The notes beneath the pieces were generated by a model, which ran no database searches, had not been told where the DNA came from, and worked only from the letters and a program-made list of their open reading frames with translations. Positions 1 to 8,126 of a stretch of 36,178 bases of DNA are shown piece by piece; the first letter of the stretch is position 1; every line of letters starts with the position of its first letter. A program made the translations under genes and the position numbers. This DNA comes from Promethearchaeota archaeon (GTDB lineage: Archaea; Asgardarchaeota; Lokiarchaeia; Sigynarchaeales; SOKP01): assembly GCA_019057775.1 (NCBI GenBank), contig JAHLWT010000152.1:1-36178 (forward strand), written 5' to 3'.

Positions 1-2
1 AT

Positions 3-167
3 ATGAGCTTACAAAGTGGAATCCATATCTGGGATTATCTCTGCGTCCTACCAATTTATAAGGAAATCGATGTGATCTATTCATGTGATATTCACTTCAA
101 ACATGAATCATTTAAGTCTTTAGGACCAAAAATTGAAAATCCGCTTAACATATGGATTACACTTTAA
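3..167 (+). CDS. PIN-domain toxin (VapC-like), C-terminal fragment cut by window edge
   Basis: An open frame from base 3 to a TAA at 165-167 gives 54 residues. The C-terminal part reads like the end of a PIN-domain nuclease: a Ser-Cys-Asp 'YSCDIHF' segment at the place of the conserved S-x-D-x-x-F acidic motif, followed by 'IENPLNIW', which matches the usual Asn-Pro-x-x-x-Trp end of PIN toxins. The first acidic residues of the active site would lie upstream of the window, so the start shown is only the first in-frame ATG. PIN toxins cleave RNA and are normally paired with a small antitoxin; none is visible just downstream. Degenerate toxin-antitoxin genes follow within 1.2 kb. Confidence 0.6.
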   Translation: MSLQSGIHIWDYLCVLPIYKEIDVIYSCDIHFKHESFKSLGPKIENPLNIWITL

Positions 168-487
168 TATTCAACTATACTGAGTATAGATAAAGAGTAT
201 TATTATTATGTTGAATAAACTTTATCTCTCCGATGTTGAGAAAGTTAAATTTGAGATTGTTTTAGACCGAATAAAAGAAGATCATTCGATAGTTATCCCT
301 GAATAGTAAATATTAGATTTTTGTTATCCCGAATAATACAAATTCATTATTAATACTCGTTTTTAAAGTCATCTTAAAATTTAATATGTTAATTTTGTTT
401 CAAATTTCATAGATTCTATGGTCTCATAAATAAAAGCAAGATAAGAAAATATAAATGTTGGAATAATTATTTAGATAGTGAGATAAT
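168..487. other. AT-rich gap between PIN fragment and antitoxin
   Basis: No convincing gene is seen. A 32-codon open frame on the plus strand (208-306) has no recognisable features and may be chance or a remnant. Otherwise the stretch is AT-rich spacer that must hold the promoter for the antitoxin at 488. Confidence 0.4.
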
Positions 488-688
488 ATGACTTCTAATC
501 TTAAGGAAGAGATTATAGAACTGATAAAAAAATTGCCAGAAAATGCTACAATTGATGATATTATGTATCATCTTTATATAAAAAAAAAGATCCTCGCTGG
601 TATTGAAGAAATTGAGCTAGGTAGAGTGATCCCTCATGAACAAGTCATGGAGAATGCTAAAAAGAGATTGGAACAATGGCTGAAATAG
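488..688 (+). CDS. Small antitoxin of a ParE/RelE-type toxin-antitoxin pair
   Basis: A 66-residue acidic/basic helical protein. Its 'LPENATIDDIMYHLY' segment and C-terminal 'GRVIPHEQVM' segment match the layout of small prokaryotic antitoxins encoded just before RelE/ParE toxins (N-terminal dimerisation part, then a toxin-binding tail with an H-E motif). The family normally neutralises its toxin and represses its own operon. The last 13 bases overlap the ATG (676) of the downstream toxin frame, as in a typical translationally coupled pair. The toxin frame is interrupted, so the antitoxin may now be solitary. Family assignment rests on pattern and context. Confidence 0.7.
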   Translation: MTSNLKEEIIELIKKLPENATIDDIMYHLYIKKKILAGIEEIELGRVIPHEQVMENAKKRLEQWLK

Positions 689-966
689 AATGATCATCAA
701 AAGCAGAAAATGATTTGAATGAGATAATTGAATATATTGCTCAAGACTCACTTGAATATGCTCTTTCGTTTTATGAACAAGTACGTGAGAAAGTTGAAAA
801 CTTAATTCTGTTTCCGAAAATGGGGAGAATAGTGCCCGAACTCGGTGATCCTAATATTCGAGAATTAATCTTAAGAAATTATCGTATTATTTATAAGATT
901 TTAGGAGAAAAGATTCAATTAGTAAGGTTATTTCACGGCTCGAGAATTATAGACTTTAAAACTTAA
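676..966 (+). pseudogene. ParE/RelE-family toxin interrupted by an in-frame TGA
   Basis: The natural start is the ATG at 676, overlapping the end of the antitoxin. From there the frame reads five codons and then TGA at 691-693, followed by 'SSKAENDLNEIIEYIAQDS', the typical ParE/RelE N-terminus. The stop sits where family members usually have Trp ('EIxWSxxAxxDL'), so a single TGG to TGA change explains it. The rest is complete: the 'RNYRIIYKI' strand and a C-terminal 'RLFHGSRIIDF' strand, both characteristic. A TTG at 715 would allow a protein of 83 residues lacking the first beta strand, but no ribosome-binding site precedes it and such a product is unlikely to fold. Sequencing error or stop readthrough cannot be excluded. 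Confidence 0.75.
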
Positions 967-1113
967 TTGAAATTAACTTCAAATTCATCCCAAATTCAAT
1001 AAAATGAATCATTTTGAAGCTTTTGACAATATTCAACAAGTTTCTCCAGACAGAAATAAAAAAATACTACTTATCTATTTGAAAAAGTAAAATTAAAAAT
1101 CGAAGATTTCATC

Positions 1114-1329
1114 TTAAAATAATCCTGAAAATTTGGTCACTTCACTACTACTATTTTTTTTCAATATCATGTTACTCACTAATTCCACCAATTTTTCAAA
1201 ATTATCATTTGCTAATATTAAACAATAATCAAGTATTTCTATCTGCGTAGGTTTTCGCCCTAGTCTTAGTGTTAATTTAGCTTGTAACTATTCCAATGCT
1301 TTCTTATTTTGTATTTTCACAATCGACAT
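1114..1329 (-). pseudogene. VapB/RHH-like antitoxin remnant with in-frame TAG
   Basis: On the minus strand an ATG at 1329 opens a 72-codon frame ending in TAA at 1114. It is interrupted at codon 14 by TAG (1288-1290). The residues after the stop, 'LQAKLTLRLGRKPTQIEIL', strongly resemble the N-terminal part of archaeal antitoxins paired with PIN toxins, where a Glu or Gln codon would be expected at the stop. The C-terminal part ('DNFEKLVELV') keeps a helical pattern. It is probably a decayed antitoxin; a short C-terminal product from an internal start is possible but unsupported. It lies near another interrupted toxin gene and a PIN fragment. Confidence 0.55.
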
Positions 1330-1417
1330 ATTAGTATACCTCAAGTGTACAAATATACTATATATATATTAATATTTATTATGAAGATTTAAAATTTAAT
1401 TTTTTTTCGAATTATAA

Positions 1418-2068
1418 TTAAGTTTTTCCATACCACTTGCTTACTAAATTACACTTCTTAATATATCTAAGAAGATAAAGACTTATAACCAAAGTGATTA
1501 AGGTTTCAATAATCCATATAAGCTGAAATACCGTTAAGTTACGATCGATTTGTGTTTGACCAACAGTAATCGTACCAAAATCTATAATAGAATATAACAA
1601 GAAATCAGGATTTTGTAATATCACCCATGGGAAGAACAATTCTATAAATTCATGTGCAGGAAGATCAAGTAAAAGATGGGTCAATCCCCCAATAAGCGCA
1701 GAATAAGAAGCTACAATAAAATATCTTCTATTGTATTTTTTTTTCTTCAAATGATCCCACTCATCTACGCCAAAATACCTCAATGGTTTAAAAAAAAGGT
1801 TTTTTCTCTGAGCGAGATTAGCACAAAATGGTCCTATGTATCTACAAAAGATCATGGTGAATAAGAGCGTCATTGGTACAGTAAGCAATAATATACCTAC
1901 TAGACTATGCGTAATGTTTCTTAAAGTGTACACTGAGAGAGGATCGATAATTACATGTAGATCGGGAATTAACATACTAAGACAAAGAGCAGTTCCATCA
2001 AATTTATGGGGATATTTAATTTTTAGTAATAATCCCGGTGCTTGGTGCGAAAATACGCCGCTTGGCAT
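1418..2068 (-). CDS. DUF4184-like integral membrane protein
   Basis: The 216-residue product begins 'MPSGVFSHQAPGLLL' and continues with an 'LIPDLHVIID' segment, the Met-Pro...His and Pro-Asp pattern seen in DUF4184 and related YdjM/DUF457 'membrane-bound metal-dependent hydrolase' proteins. Four or five hydrophobic segments follow, with an 'ITHSLVG' motif and a 'GGLTHLLLDLPAHEF' motif; the conserved His and Asp residues could bind a metal at the membrane. No substrate is known for the family. It is transcribed in the same direction as the radical SAM gene upstream (45-base gap), so the two may share a transcript. The start is fixed by the family's typical MP N-terminus. Confidence 0.65.
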   Translation of the reverse strand: MPSGVFSHQAPGLLLKIKYPHKFDGTALCLSMLIPDLHVIIDPLSVYTLRNITHSLVGILLLTVPMTLLFTMIFCRYIGPFCANLAQRKNLFFKPLRYFGVDEWDHLKKKKYNRRYFIVASYSALIGGLTHLLLDLPAHEFIELFFPWVILQNPDFLLYSIIDFGTITVGQTQIDRNLTVFQLIWIIETLITLVISLYLLRYIKKCNLVSKWYGKT

Positions 2069-2113
2069 TTGCTATTAATACTCCTTTAATAGAATTAATA
2101 TTAAAATTTGATT

Positions 2114-2929
2114 TTAACTTTTGGAAAAACCACCATGATGAAACCCAATCTCATATGTAAGGTTTTTTTTTTCGCAATAAATCTTAATCTCTTCCTCGAG
2201 GATATCCCAATAGGTCGGATCTTTATGAATTTCCTTATATTTAATTAGTAAATTTGGATAATGCTCTTTAATTATTCTCATGATGCGATGTATATTATGT
2301 GGTCTAAAGTTAAGATTTTCAAAACTATATCTATCTGTATAATCAACACTCTTCTCAATAATCTCTCTGAATTCAGTTATTTCTGGAAAGAACGGAGAGA
2401 TAAAGACATAAGTAGGTATATTTGCTTCAGAAACTGTTTTAATTGCTTCTAGTCGCTCTGTAGGTTTGGACGCTGCTCGTTCAACTACTCGCGCAAAACT
2501 ATCATCTATTGTGCTAATTGAAATACCAACGCTGATATTTTTAAATTTCTTAAATAAATCTATATCTCTTACAACTAATTTTGATTTAGTTAGTATGGTG
2601 ATTTCAGCATTAGTGTCTACAAGCCTTTCCAATATTTTCCGAGTGTTTTGATATTTTTTTTCTAATGGTAAATATGGATCTGTTACCGAGCTTAATAAAA
2701 TTCTCTTTCCAGCATATCTTTGAGGTTTAATTTTATTCCAGTCAAAAGTTTTTATATCTAAAAACTCTCCCCATTTATCTCCCTTATGGCCTGTAAACCG
2801 TATCATAAATTCGGCATAGCAATAAATACAGCCGTGCTGGCAACCAGTATAAGGATTAATAACAAAATCAATAGAAGGAATATTGCTTTTCGTTATGATA
2901 CTTTTAGCTTCTCTAAAACTAATTTTCAT
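2114..2929 (-). CDS. Radical SAM protein of the SplB/COG1533 family
   Basis: 271 residues. The cluster-binding motif is near residue 30: 'GCQHGCIYCYAEF', a CX3CX2C motif for a 4Fe-4S cluster that cleaves S-adenosylmethionine. The following Tyr-Ala and the 'LSSVTDPYLPLE' and 'ITILTKSKLVVRD' segments are typical of the family that includes spore photoproduct lyase and uncharacterised 'DNA repair photolyase-like' proteins. Archaeal members have no proven substrate, so a DNA-repair role is only an analogy. The gene is divergent from the GNAT gene at 3131. Downstream in the same direction lies the DUF4184-like gene. Confidence 0.85.
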   Translation of the reverse strand: MKISFREAKSIITKSNIPSIDFVINPYTGCQHGCIYCYAEFMIRFTGHKGDKWGEFLDIKTFDWNKIKPQRYAGKRILLSSVTDPYLPLEKKYQNTRKILERLVDTNAEITILTKSKLVVRDIDLFKKFKNISVGISISTIDDSFARVVERAASKPTERLEAIKTVSEANIPTYVFISPFFPEITEFREIIEKSVDYTDRYSFENLNFRPHNIHRIMRIIKEHYPNLLIKYKEIHKDPTYWDILEEEIKIYCEKKNLTYEIGFHHGGFSKS

Positions 2930-3069
2930 ATAATTAATGAAATGGTATTTTGTTTATTTTGTTAATTATTAAATTCCCTCAAGCTTAAATCATTAGGATT
3001 TATTATTTCTAGCTTGGTAATAAAATAATAATACAAAAAGATTTGTTGAGAGATGGAATAACCAAGGAT

Positions 3070-3082
3070 TAATTTATATAAT
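3070..3082 (+). promoter_or_regulatory. Probable TATA box for the GNAT gene
   Basis: The AT-rich element 'ATTTATATAATAC' lies about 50 bases before the ATG at 3131, which would place transcription start near 3105 with a short leader. This is by eye only. Confidence 0.4.
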
Positions 3083-3130
3083 ACTATTTCATTTAGATTT
3101 AATAACATATATCTCAAAAAAGACCCTCTA

Positions 3131-3679
3131 ATGAATATTCCAAATCTCTTAGAAACTAAAAGATTAATAATTAGACCTTTTAATACCGACGATATTAATC
3201 CTTTTATCAGTTTTATGATTAATAAGGAGGCTACAAAGTATCTTAGTTTTACTAAAGAAGAAAAAACACCTGAAGGAGCTGAAGCATTAATACAATCAAT
3301 CATCAATTCTTATGGCACTCAAAATTCGGTTTTTGCCCTAGCGATTACACAAAAAGAGGCTGGGATATATCTAGGATCTTGCGGTCTAACTCCAATTAAA
3401 AGAAATATCGAAACCGAATGTTTTTATGTCTTATTGCCAAAATATTGGGGCAATGGATATGCAATTGAATGCATAAAGAAGCTATTTGATTATGCTTTTA
3501 CCGAATTACAATTATCAAAAATAATTGCTCATATAAATCCGAGAAATACACGCTCTTGGAAGACGGCAGAGAGAGCAGGAATGAAATACATGGGCCATGT
3601 TAGACTTGATAATCACCCCTCTAAAACCATGTTGTTTTCAATAGAGAGATCGGATTTTGAAGTTCAGAGGGAACTCTAG
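3131..3679 (+). CDS. GNAT N-acetyltransferase, RimJ/RimL type
   Basis: 182 residues, the usual length for this group. The N-terminus 'LLETKRLIIRPFNTDDI' is the standard opening of RimJ/RimL-like acetyltransferases (Acetyltransf_3). The acetyl-CoA-binding region is seen in 'YWGNGYAIECIKKLFDYAF' (pattern R/Q-x-x-G-x-G/A degenerate as W-G-N-G-Y-A), and the late 'NPRNTRSWKTAERAGMKYMG' segment is the conserved Asn...Ser...GF/GM motif. Family members acetylate protein N-termini or small amines such as antibiotics; the substrate here cannot be told. It stands alone between divergent and convergent neighbours. Confidence 0.88.
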   Translation: MNIPNLLETKRLIIRPFNTDDINPFISFMINKEATKYLSFTKEEKTPEGAEALIQSIINSYGTQNSVFALAITQKEAGIYLGSCGLTPIKRNIETECFYVLLPKYWGNGYAIECIKKLFDYAFTELQLSKIIAHINPRNTRSWKTAERAGMKYMGHVRLDNHPSKTMLFSIERSDFEVQREL

Positions 3680-3716
3680 AAGTTTATCTCTTTTTAAATA
3701 ATACTCACTTCATATC

Positions 3717-4292
3717 TTACTTGGGATATCCAATTGGAATAATATAGAGTGGCTCAATTTTCTTTGGAAGGCCCAATACATCTTTAACATCTTTATCATT
3801 AAAAGCTCCGATGGGGACTGAAACTAAACCTAAAGCAACAGCTTGTAAGTGAATGTTTTGTGCGCAGTGCCCAACTTCCATGTATACGTATCGAACTCCT
3901 CTTTCGCCATATCTTTGGGTTGTTCTAGAATATTCTGCACAGATGATAATATTGAGAAAGGCTTCAGCAATAAATATTTGGTTCCAAGATGCTTCAGTTA
4001 AGCCATGAGTTAGATCTTCTTCACTAATTAACTCCAAAACATGTTTATTATAATTATAATGGTAGAATCCCTTATTTTTTAATGTTATGTAAATCTCGAG
4101 TGGGTACGTAGCTCCAGCAGAAGGAACAGTTCTTTTTTTTCCTTTTTTTCCTTGGGACGCCCAAAGTATTTGTGAAATTTTATCGAGTTCAATACTCTCA
4201 TCTTTATACCTTCTAACGCTTTCACGTTCATAAATACATGCTTCTAAACTCTTATTGCCATCAAATATTGGTTTAGTAAGTTGGATTTCCAT
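3717..4292 (-). CDS. SagB-type nitroreductase-family oxidoreductase
   Basis: 191 residues. The 'YERESVRRYKDESI' opening is the FMN-binding Arg-Ser-x-Arg motif of nitroreductases, and 'AGATYPLEIYI' plus 'YVYMEVGHCAQNIHLQAVALGL' are typical of the SagB-type branch. The protein ends in the family's 'PIGYPK'. Such enzymes bind FMN as homodimers and carry out NAD(P)H-dependent reductions or, in peptide pathways, azoline dehydrogenation. No cyclodehydratase or precursor peptide is seen here, so a general flavin reductase is more likely. It is encoded as a single gene, divergent from the small acidic protein at 4402. Confidence 0.85.
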   Translation of the reverse strand: MEIQLTKPIFDGNKSLEACIYERESVRRYKDESIELDKISQILWASQGKKGKKRTVPSAGATYPLEIYITLKNKGFYHYNYNKHVLELISEEDLTHGLTEASWNQIFIAEAFLNIIICAEYSRTTQRYGERGVRYVYMEVGHCAQNIHLQAVALGLVSVPIGAFNDKDVKDVLGLPKKIEPLYIIPIGYPK

Positions 4293-4372
4293 ACAAACAC
4301 CTATTATTTTTCGAAAATCATAATATAAAAGAGATTTTCTTATTAATATTTATTTCCATAATAATAAGAAGT

Positions 4373-4383
4373 TTTATTTAAAA
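4373..4383 (+). promoter_or_regulatory. TATA box, probably for a leaderless transcript
   Basis: 'TTTATTTAAAA' lies 19-29 bases before the ATG at 4402. In archaea transcription starts about 25 bases past the TATA centre, so the mRNA would begin at or next to the start codon; no ribosome-binding site is present, which fits. Confidence 0.4.
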
Positions 4384-4401
4384 TAAATAAATAGATTTTT
4401 T

Positions 4402-4752
4402 ATGGCAACCCTAAATGAATTGTTCAAAGAATGGGGCGAATTAAATTCTAAAGTACAAGAGTCTTTTGGACAATTTGATTTTTCAAAATTAAAAGAAATT
4501 CGAGGAAAACAGAACAAAATTGAAGATGAGATTTATGAGTTTCTTAAAGAAAATGCACCAGACAATATTAAATCGATGCTACCTGAAGAATGTGGTGAAT
4601 TGGAAGTAGGCTATGAAACTAAAGAAAAGATCTTTTATTTTGTCACGTTAGCTTCAGAAGATAGCGCTGATGATGAGATAAAACTTAACGCTTTTACTAT
4701 AGATATTAATAAAAAAGTCTCTTTGATTGAAGACTTTGAAATGGATGATTAA
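4402..4752 (+). CDS. Small acidic protein of unknown function
   Basis: 116 residues, rich in Glu/Asp, ending in 'EMDD'. The first half is predicted helical and amphipathic ('LNELFKEWGELNSKV'). The second half alternates beta-like hydrophobics ('ELEVGYETKEKIFYFVTLA'), suggesting a small alpha+beta fold. No Cys, no membrane segment and no catalytic motif are seen. I do not recognise a family. It has its own TATA element and is followed by the MFS transporter after 119 bases, which has its own promoter, so no operon link is implied. Confidence 0.75.
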   Translation: MATLNELFKEWGELNSKVQESFGQFDFSKLKEIRGKQNKIEDEIYEFLKENAPDNIKSMLPEECGELEVGYETKEKIFYFVTLASEDSADDEIKLNAFTIDINKKVSLIEDFEMDD

Positions 4753-4822
4753 AAATTCATATCCTGCATTTCTAAAATACAATCTCAAAAAAATTATCTT
4801 AATATAGTATTAGGTCAGCTTA

Positions 4823-4864
4823 TTTATATAAAAATTTTAGAATTTAAACAAAAATTAATTAGGA
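4823..4864 (+). promoter_or_regulatory. TATA box and Shine-Dalgarno-like site for the MFS transporter
   Basis: 'TTTATATAAAA' at 4823-4833 is a strong archaeal TATA element. A 'TTAGGA' at 4859-4864, 7 bases before the ATG at 4872, can act as a ribosome-binding site, giving a short leader. Confidence 0.5.
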
Positions 4865-4871
4865 AATTAAA

Positions 4872-6287
4872 ATGAACGATACTTTATCGCCACCAAAATT
4901 TTCCAATAAGCAAAAAGTGCAATGGGGAATGGCTAATTTTGGAGGAGCCTTAATCAGTGGTATTTATGCTTCACTATTGCCCATTTTTTATATAGATTAT
5001 CTTGGTCTTGTAGAAAACGCTTCTATCATTTACATGATCCAAATTGTTTATCTGATAGTCAACGCACTAAATGATCCTATATTTGGAGTATATTCTGATA
5101 GATCAAAAATGAAGAAGGGAAGAAGAATCCCTTTTATGAGATATACAGCTCCCTTCTTAGCTTTCACATTTATTTTGATTTGGTTTGCTCCAGATAGAAA
5201 TGCAGGTAATTGGTTTATTTTTCTATGGATGGTAATTACAACATGTCTCTATGACACAGCATATACAATTATCTTCCTCGTATATTCTGCTCTCTTGCCA
5301 GAATTAACCGAAGATGAGCACGAACGGAACAGCCTTAATATGTATTCTCAATTCTTAGGCCTGATAGGTACAATTTTTGGATTTATAATCCCCGATATAT
5401 TCCGGAATCAATCTCGTTTTCTTTTATTAATGTCAATGGTCTTAGTATCAATCGTAGGTATGGCTTTAATAATGTATACATCATATAAGTTTAAAGAAAG
5501 GCCCGAATTCAGAAAAGTAGATGAACCATTAGGATTTGTTGATGGTATTAAACATACATTTAAAAGTAAATCATTTATCATTTTGGCGACTGCAAATTTC
5601 ATGGGTGTTTTTATACAATCTCTAATCGTCGGGTCGGTATTTTATTTAGCAGATTACATTGCTCAAGAATCAACGATGATACTACTAATATTTATATTCA
5701 TACCTCTTCTAATTAGCATCTGGATTACACCAAAATTAATTGAGAAATGGGGGGTAGTACGTAGTGATCAAGTTCTATTAGCCATTGGAGGTATAGGATT
5801 ACTCCTACTGTTTGTCGTAACTGCTTGGAACATTAATGTCTTAATTTACATTACTCTAGCGATTTCAGCACTTGGATTTGTGGGACCGTTAATATTTACA
5901 AATGTCCTGTTTGCTCAAGTTACTGATGAAGATGAATTAAAAACCGGTACGCGTCGAGAAGCTGCTTTTTTTGGAATGAATGCAATGATTACCAAACCCG
6001 CTCAGAGCCTTGCCATTGTAATTCCAACATTTTTACTAAGTTTAACAGGTTTCGAATCTCATGAAATCGGCACCCCCCCTAAATTACAACCAGCAGGGGC
6101 TATTTTTGCTATAAGGCTGTTTATCGGATTAATACCGGGTATAGCCTTGATATTAGCAGCATTAATACTTCAATTATATCCAATTAAAGGAGAGTACTGG
6201 CAAAATATTCAAAAAGAGATACTGATTTTGCATGACGAGAAACATAAAAAATTGAAAGAGATGGAACGGGTAAATAAAAATGATTAG
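4872..6287 (+). CDS. MFS transporter, GPH cation-symporter family
   Basis: 471 residues with about 12 hydrophobic segments. The signature of the glycoside-pentoside-hexuronide:cation symporter family (MFS_2) is clear near residue 70-95: 'NALNDPIFGVYSDRSK' followed by 'KKGRRIPFMRYTAP'. These proteins move sugars or sugar conjugates across the cytoplasmic membrane with Na+ or H+. The 'DEDELKTGTRREAAFFG' segment in the second half is also typical. The C-terminal tail is charged and cytoplasmic. No sugar enzyme is adjacent, so the substrate is unknown. A poly-T tract follows directly. Confidence 0.88.
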   Translation: MNDTLSPPKFSNKQKVQWGMANFGGALISGIYASLLPIFYIDYLGLVENASIIYMIQIVYLIVNALNDPIFGVYSDRSKMKKGRRIPFMRYTAPFLAFTFILIWFAPDRNAGNWFIFLWMVITTCLYDTAYTIIFLVYSALLPELTEDEHERNSLNMYSQFLGLIGTIFGFIIPDIFRNQSRFLLLMSMVLVSIVGMALIMYTSYKFKERPEFRKVDEPLGFVDGIKHTFKSKSFIILATANFMGVFIQSLIVGSVFYLADYIAQESTMILLIFIFIPLLISIWITPKLIEKWGVVRSDQVLLAIGGIGLLLLFVVTAWNINVLIYITLAISALGFVGPLIFTNVLFAQVTDEDELKTGTRREAAFFGMNAMITKPAQSLAIVIPTFLLSLTGFESHEIGTPPKLQPAGAIFAIRLFIGLIPGIALILAALILQLYPIKGEYWQNIQKEILILHDEKHKKLKEMERVNKND

Positions 6288-6317
6288 AAGATGTAAAATG
6301 TAAATTCTTTACCAATA

Positions 6318-6343
6318 TTTTTTTTTATTTAGATTTTTTAATT
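6318..6343 (+). terminator. Poly-T terminator after the MFS gene
   Basis: A run of nine T at 6318-6326 followed by further T-rich sequence lies about 30 bases after the MFS stop codon, between convergent genes. Archaeal RNA polymerase stops on such U-tracts without a hairpin. Confidence 0.5.
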
Positions 6344-7021
6344 TTTTCTTCTTTCTTTTAATCGATTTAATGCCTTACGTTCTAGTAATTTCGAATAAAC
6401 TTCCCATTTATCTTGTTCACCAGGTTTTTTTCTTTCAATGACAAAATGACAAACTTCAGAACCGGCGGGAATTGTAGATTTAAATTCAACCTGAAATTCC
6501 GATTGAACAATATGTTCTAGAAAATAGTTGATAATTCCTTGTACTAAATATCTCTGAACACGACAATCGAAAGCAGAATAAACATCTTGAAGTGGACACC
6601 ATAATATCTTAAATGAACAGGCATCTTCGTTGTCAATTTTGGGATCTTCAATTGAAGTCCAGGATTGAGTGTTTATGATCGTGACTAGAAAACTCATCAA
6701 CTCAACATCAGAAACATCAGGCGGAACTTCGATATTTTTTGCTATTTGTCTTCCCATATCATAACCAGTTCTGATCAATGCGTCATTTACAGCTTTTTGT
6801 CCTTCTACTCCAAATCTCGCTTCGTTTTCTTTTAAAATGTTGATAACTGCTTTTGACATGAACAGTCCAAATTGGAGTAATGACGAAGGATCAAAATCTT
6901 CACGATCTTGAACTTCATCTCTGAATCGATCCAATGCTTCTTTAAACGGTTCACCAAATTTAATTCTACTCCAATTTGGCTCTTGACGATTTGCTCCTTT
7001 TAGAATTCCATGTTCCTTCAA
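6338..7021 (-). CDS. L-2-amino-thiazoline-4-carboxylic acid hydrolase-like protein
   Basis: 227 residues. The C-terminal half contains 'DVYSAFDCRVQRYLVQGI' and 'STIPAGSEVCHFVIE', matching the conserved region and the Cys-His motif of the ATC hydrolase family (PF14196). The N-terminal half is helical. The founding bacterial enzymes open the thiazoline ring on the way to L-cysteine, but many archaeal members have no known substrate, and the role here may differ. The gene stands alone, divergent from phosphoglycerate mutase (171-base gap). Function is inferred only from these motifs. Confidence 0.6.
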   Translation of the reverse strand: MKEHGILKGANRQEPNWSRIKFGEPFKEALDRFRDEVQDREDFDPSSLLQFGLFMSKAVINILKENEARFGVEGQKAVNDALIRTGYDMGRQIAKNIEVPPDVSDVELMSFLVTIINTQSWTSIEDPKIDNEDACSFKILWCPLQDVYSAFDCRVQRYLVQGIINYFLEHIVQSEFQVEFKSTIPAGSEVCHFVIERKKPGEQDKWEVYSKLLERKALNRLKERRKN

Positions 7022-7192
7022 TTAAAATCTCTCCTATATTTATAGAACAACATAAAAAATGATACAAAAGAATCCTATTTAAAGTTGAGCTTTGTCTATT
7101 CTCTAAAAAGAAGATGAAAAGTAAAGAGATAAATATGAAGTTTTGAAATAATTATTTAATATAACAAACATATTTTAAGAATTTGATGAGAA

Positions 7193-7939
7193 ATGTATAA
7201 AGTAGTGCTTTTAAGACATGGAGAAAGTACTTGGAATAAAGAAAACCGATTTACAGGTTGGACAGATGTGGGGCTCTCAGAAAAAGGAGTTCAAGAAGCG
7301 AAGGAAGCAGCAAATATGTTAAAAGAAGGAGCTTTCACTTTTGACATCGCTTACACATCTGTACTAAGAAGAGGGATTCAAACACTCTGGCTAGTTCTAG
7401 ATGAGATGGACTTAATGTGGATTCCCGTACATCGCTCCTGGCGGTTAAATGAAAGACATTATGGTGCATTACAAGGTAAATTTAAAGCAAAAATGGCCGC
7501 TGAAGTAGGAGAAGAACAAGTACTTATATGGAGAAGGAGCTATGATGTGCCCCCCCCTACTCTTAAAACAAGTGATCCACGATATCCCGGAAATGAAGAC
7601 AAATACAAAACCTTAACAGCGGCAGAACTTCCTTTAAGTGAATGCTTGAAAGATACTGTTGCTAGGGTGCTTCCATATTGGAATGAAATTATTGTTCCCT
7701 CTATTAAATCAGGCCAAAAAGTTCTGATCTCTGCTCATGGTAATAGTTTAAGAGCTTTGGTTAAATACTTAGATAACGTTCCTGATGATGAAATTATAAA
7801 GTTAAATATCCCTACTGGCATACCCTTAATATATGAACTAGATGAAGACTTGAAACCAATTTCACATCATTATTTAGGTGATGCTGAAAAACTTGAAAAA
7901 GCAATTGAAGCAGTAGCAAGTCAAGGAAAAGCCAAATAA
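7193..7939 (+). CDS. gpmA: 2,3-bisphosphoglycerate-dependent phosphoglycerate mutase
   Basis: 248 residues, the normal length of the bacterial-type dPGM. It interconverts 3- and 2-phosphoglycerate in glycolysis/gluconeogenesis. Catalytic features are present: phospho-His in '[10 protein letters not shown]' (about residue 9), '[13 protein letters not shown]', the Arg in 'RRGIQT', the general acid Glu in '[11 protein letters not shown]', and the second His in '[11 protein letters not shown]'. The segment '[11 protein letters not shown]' is diagnostic of GpmA rather than of general histidine phosphatases. Many archaea use the unrelated iPGM/apgM instead, so this copy suggests a bacterial origin. 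No glycolytic neighbours are adjacent. Confidence 0.95.
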   Translation: MYKVVLLRHGESTWNKENRFTGWTDVGLSEKGVQEAKEAANMLKEGAFTFDIAYTSVLRRGIQTLWLVLDEMDLMWIPVHRSWRLNERHYGALQGKFKAKMAAEVGEEQVLIWRRSYDVPPPTLKTSDPRYPGNEDKYKTLTAAELPLSECLKDTVARVLPYWNEIIVPSIKSGQKVLISAHGNSLRALVKYLDNVPDDEIIKLNIPTGIPLIYELDEDLKPISHHYLGDAEKLEKAIEAVASQGKAK

Positions 7940-8066
7940 CTTAGATTTACCAGTTTGAATGCTGAGAACCTGACAATACAATTTGGAATATTTTATTCAT
8001 TAATTGAAACCAAATAATTACATCTAAAAACTTATTTTATTAAAGAGGAAATTTAATAAAGTCTAT

Positions 8067-8088
8067 CTTACATATGCTATGATGTAAG
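8067..8088. repeat. 7-bp inverted repeat upstream of the rhodanese gene
   Basis: CTTACAT (8067-8073) and ATGTAAG (8082-8088) form a perfect inverted repeat with an 8-base spacer, 38 bases before the rhodanese start codon. It could be an operator or a short hairpin in the mRNA leader. Confidence 0.4.
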
Positions 8089-8126
8089 TATTGAAGCAAA
8101 TAATAATAATTACAAAGGCTTAAAAG

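Noticed and set aside
1004..1090. 28-residue plus-strand frame after the broken toxin
   Set aside because: It is too short, with no motif or ribosome-binding site; probably chance.
1676..2078. Two overlapping plus-strand frames opposite the DUF4184-like gene
   Set aside because: Both are antisense to a protein with clear family motifs and membrane helices; they carry no motif of their own.
2962..3306. 114-residue minus-strand frame with hydrophobic segments overlapping the GNAT start
   Set aside because: It overlaps the N-terminal motif of a convincing GNAT gene; the hydrophobic look is an effect of AT-rich antisense sequence.
3717..4292. SagB-type reductase as part of a thiazole/oxazole peptide cluster
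   Set aside because: No cyclodehydratase, docking protein or precursor peptide is found within reach.
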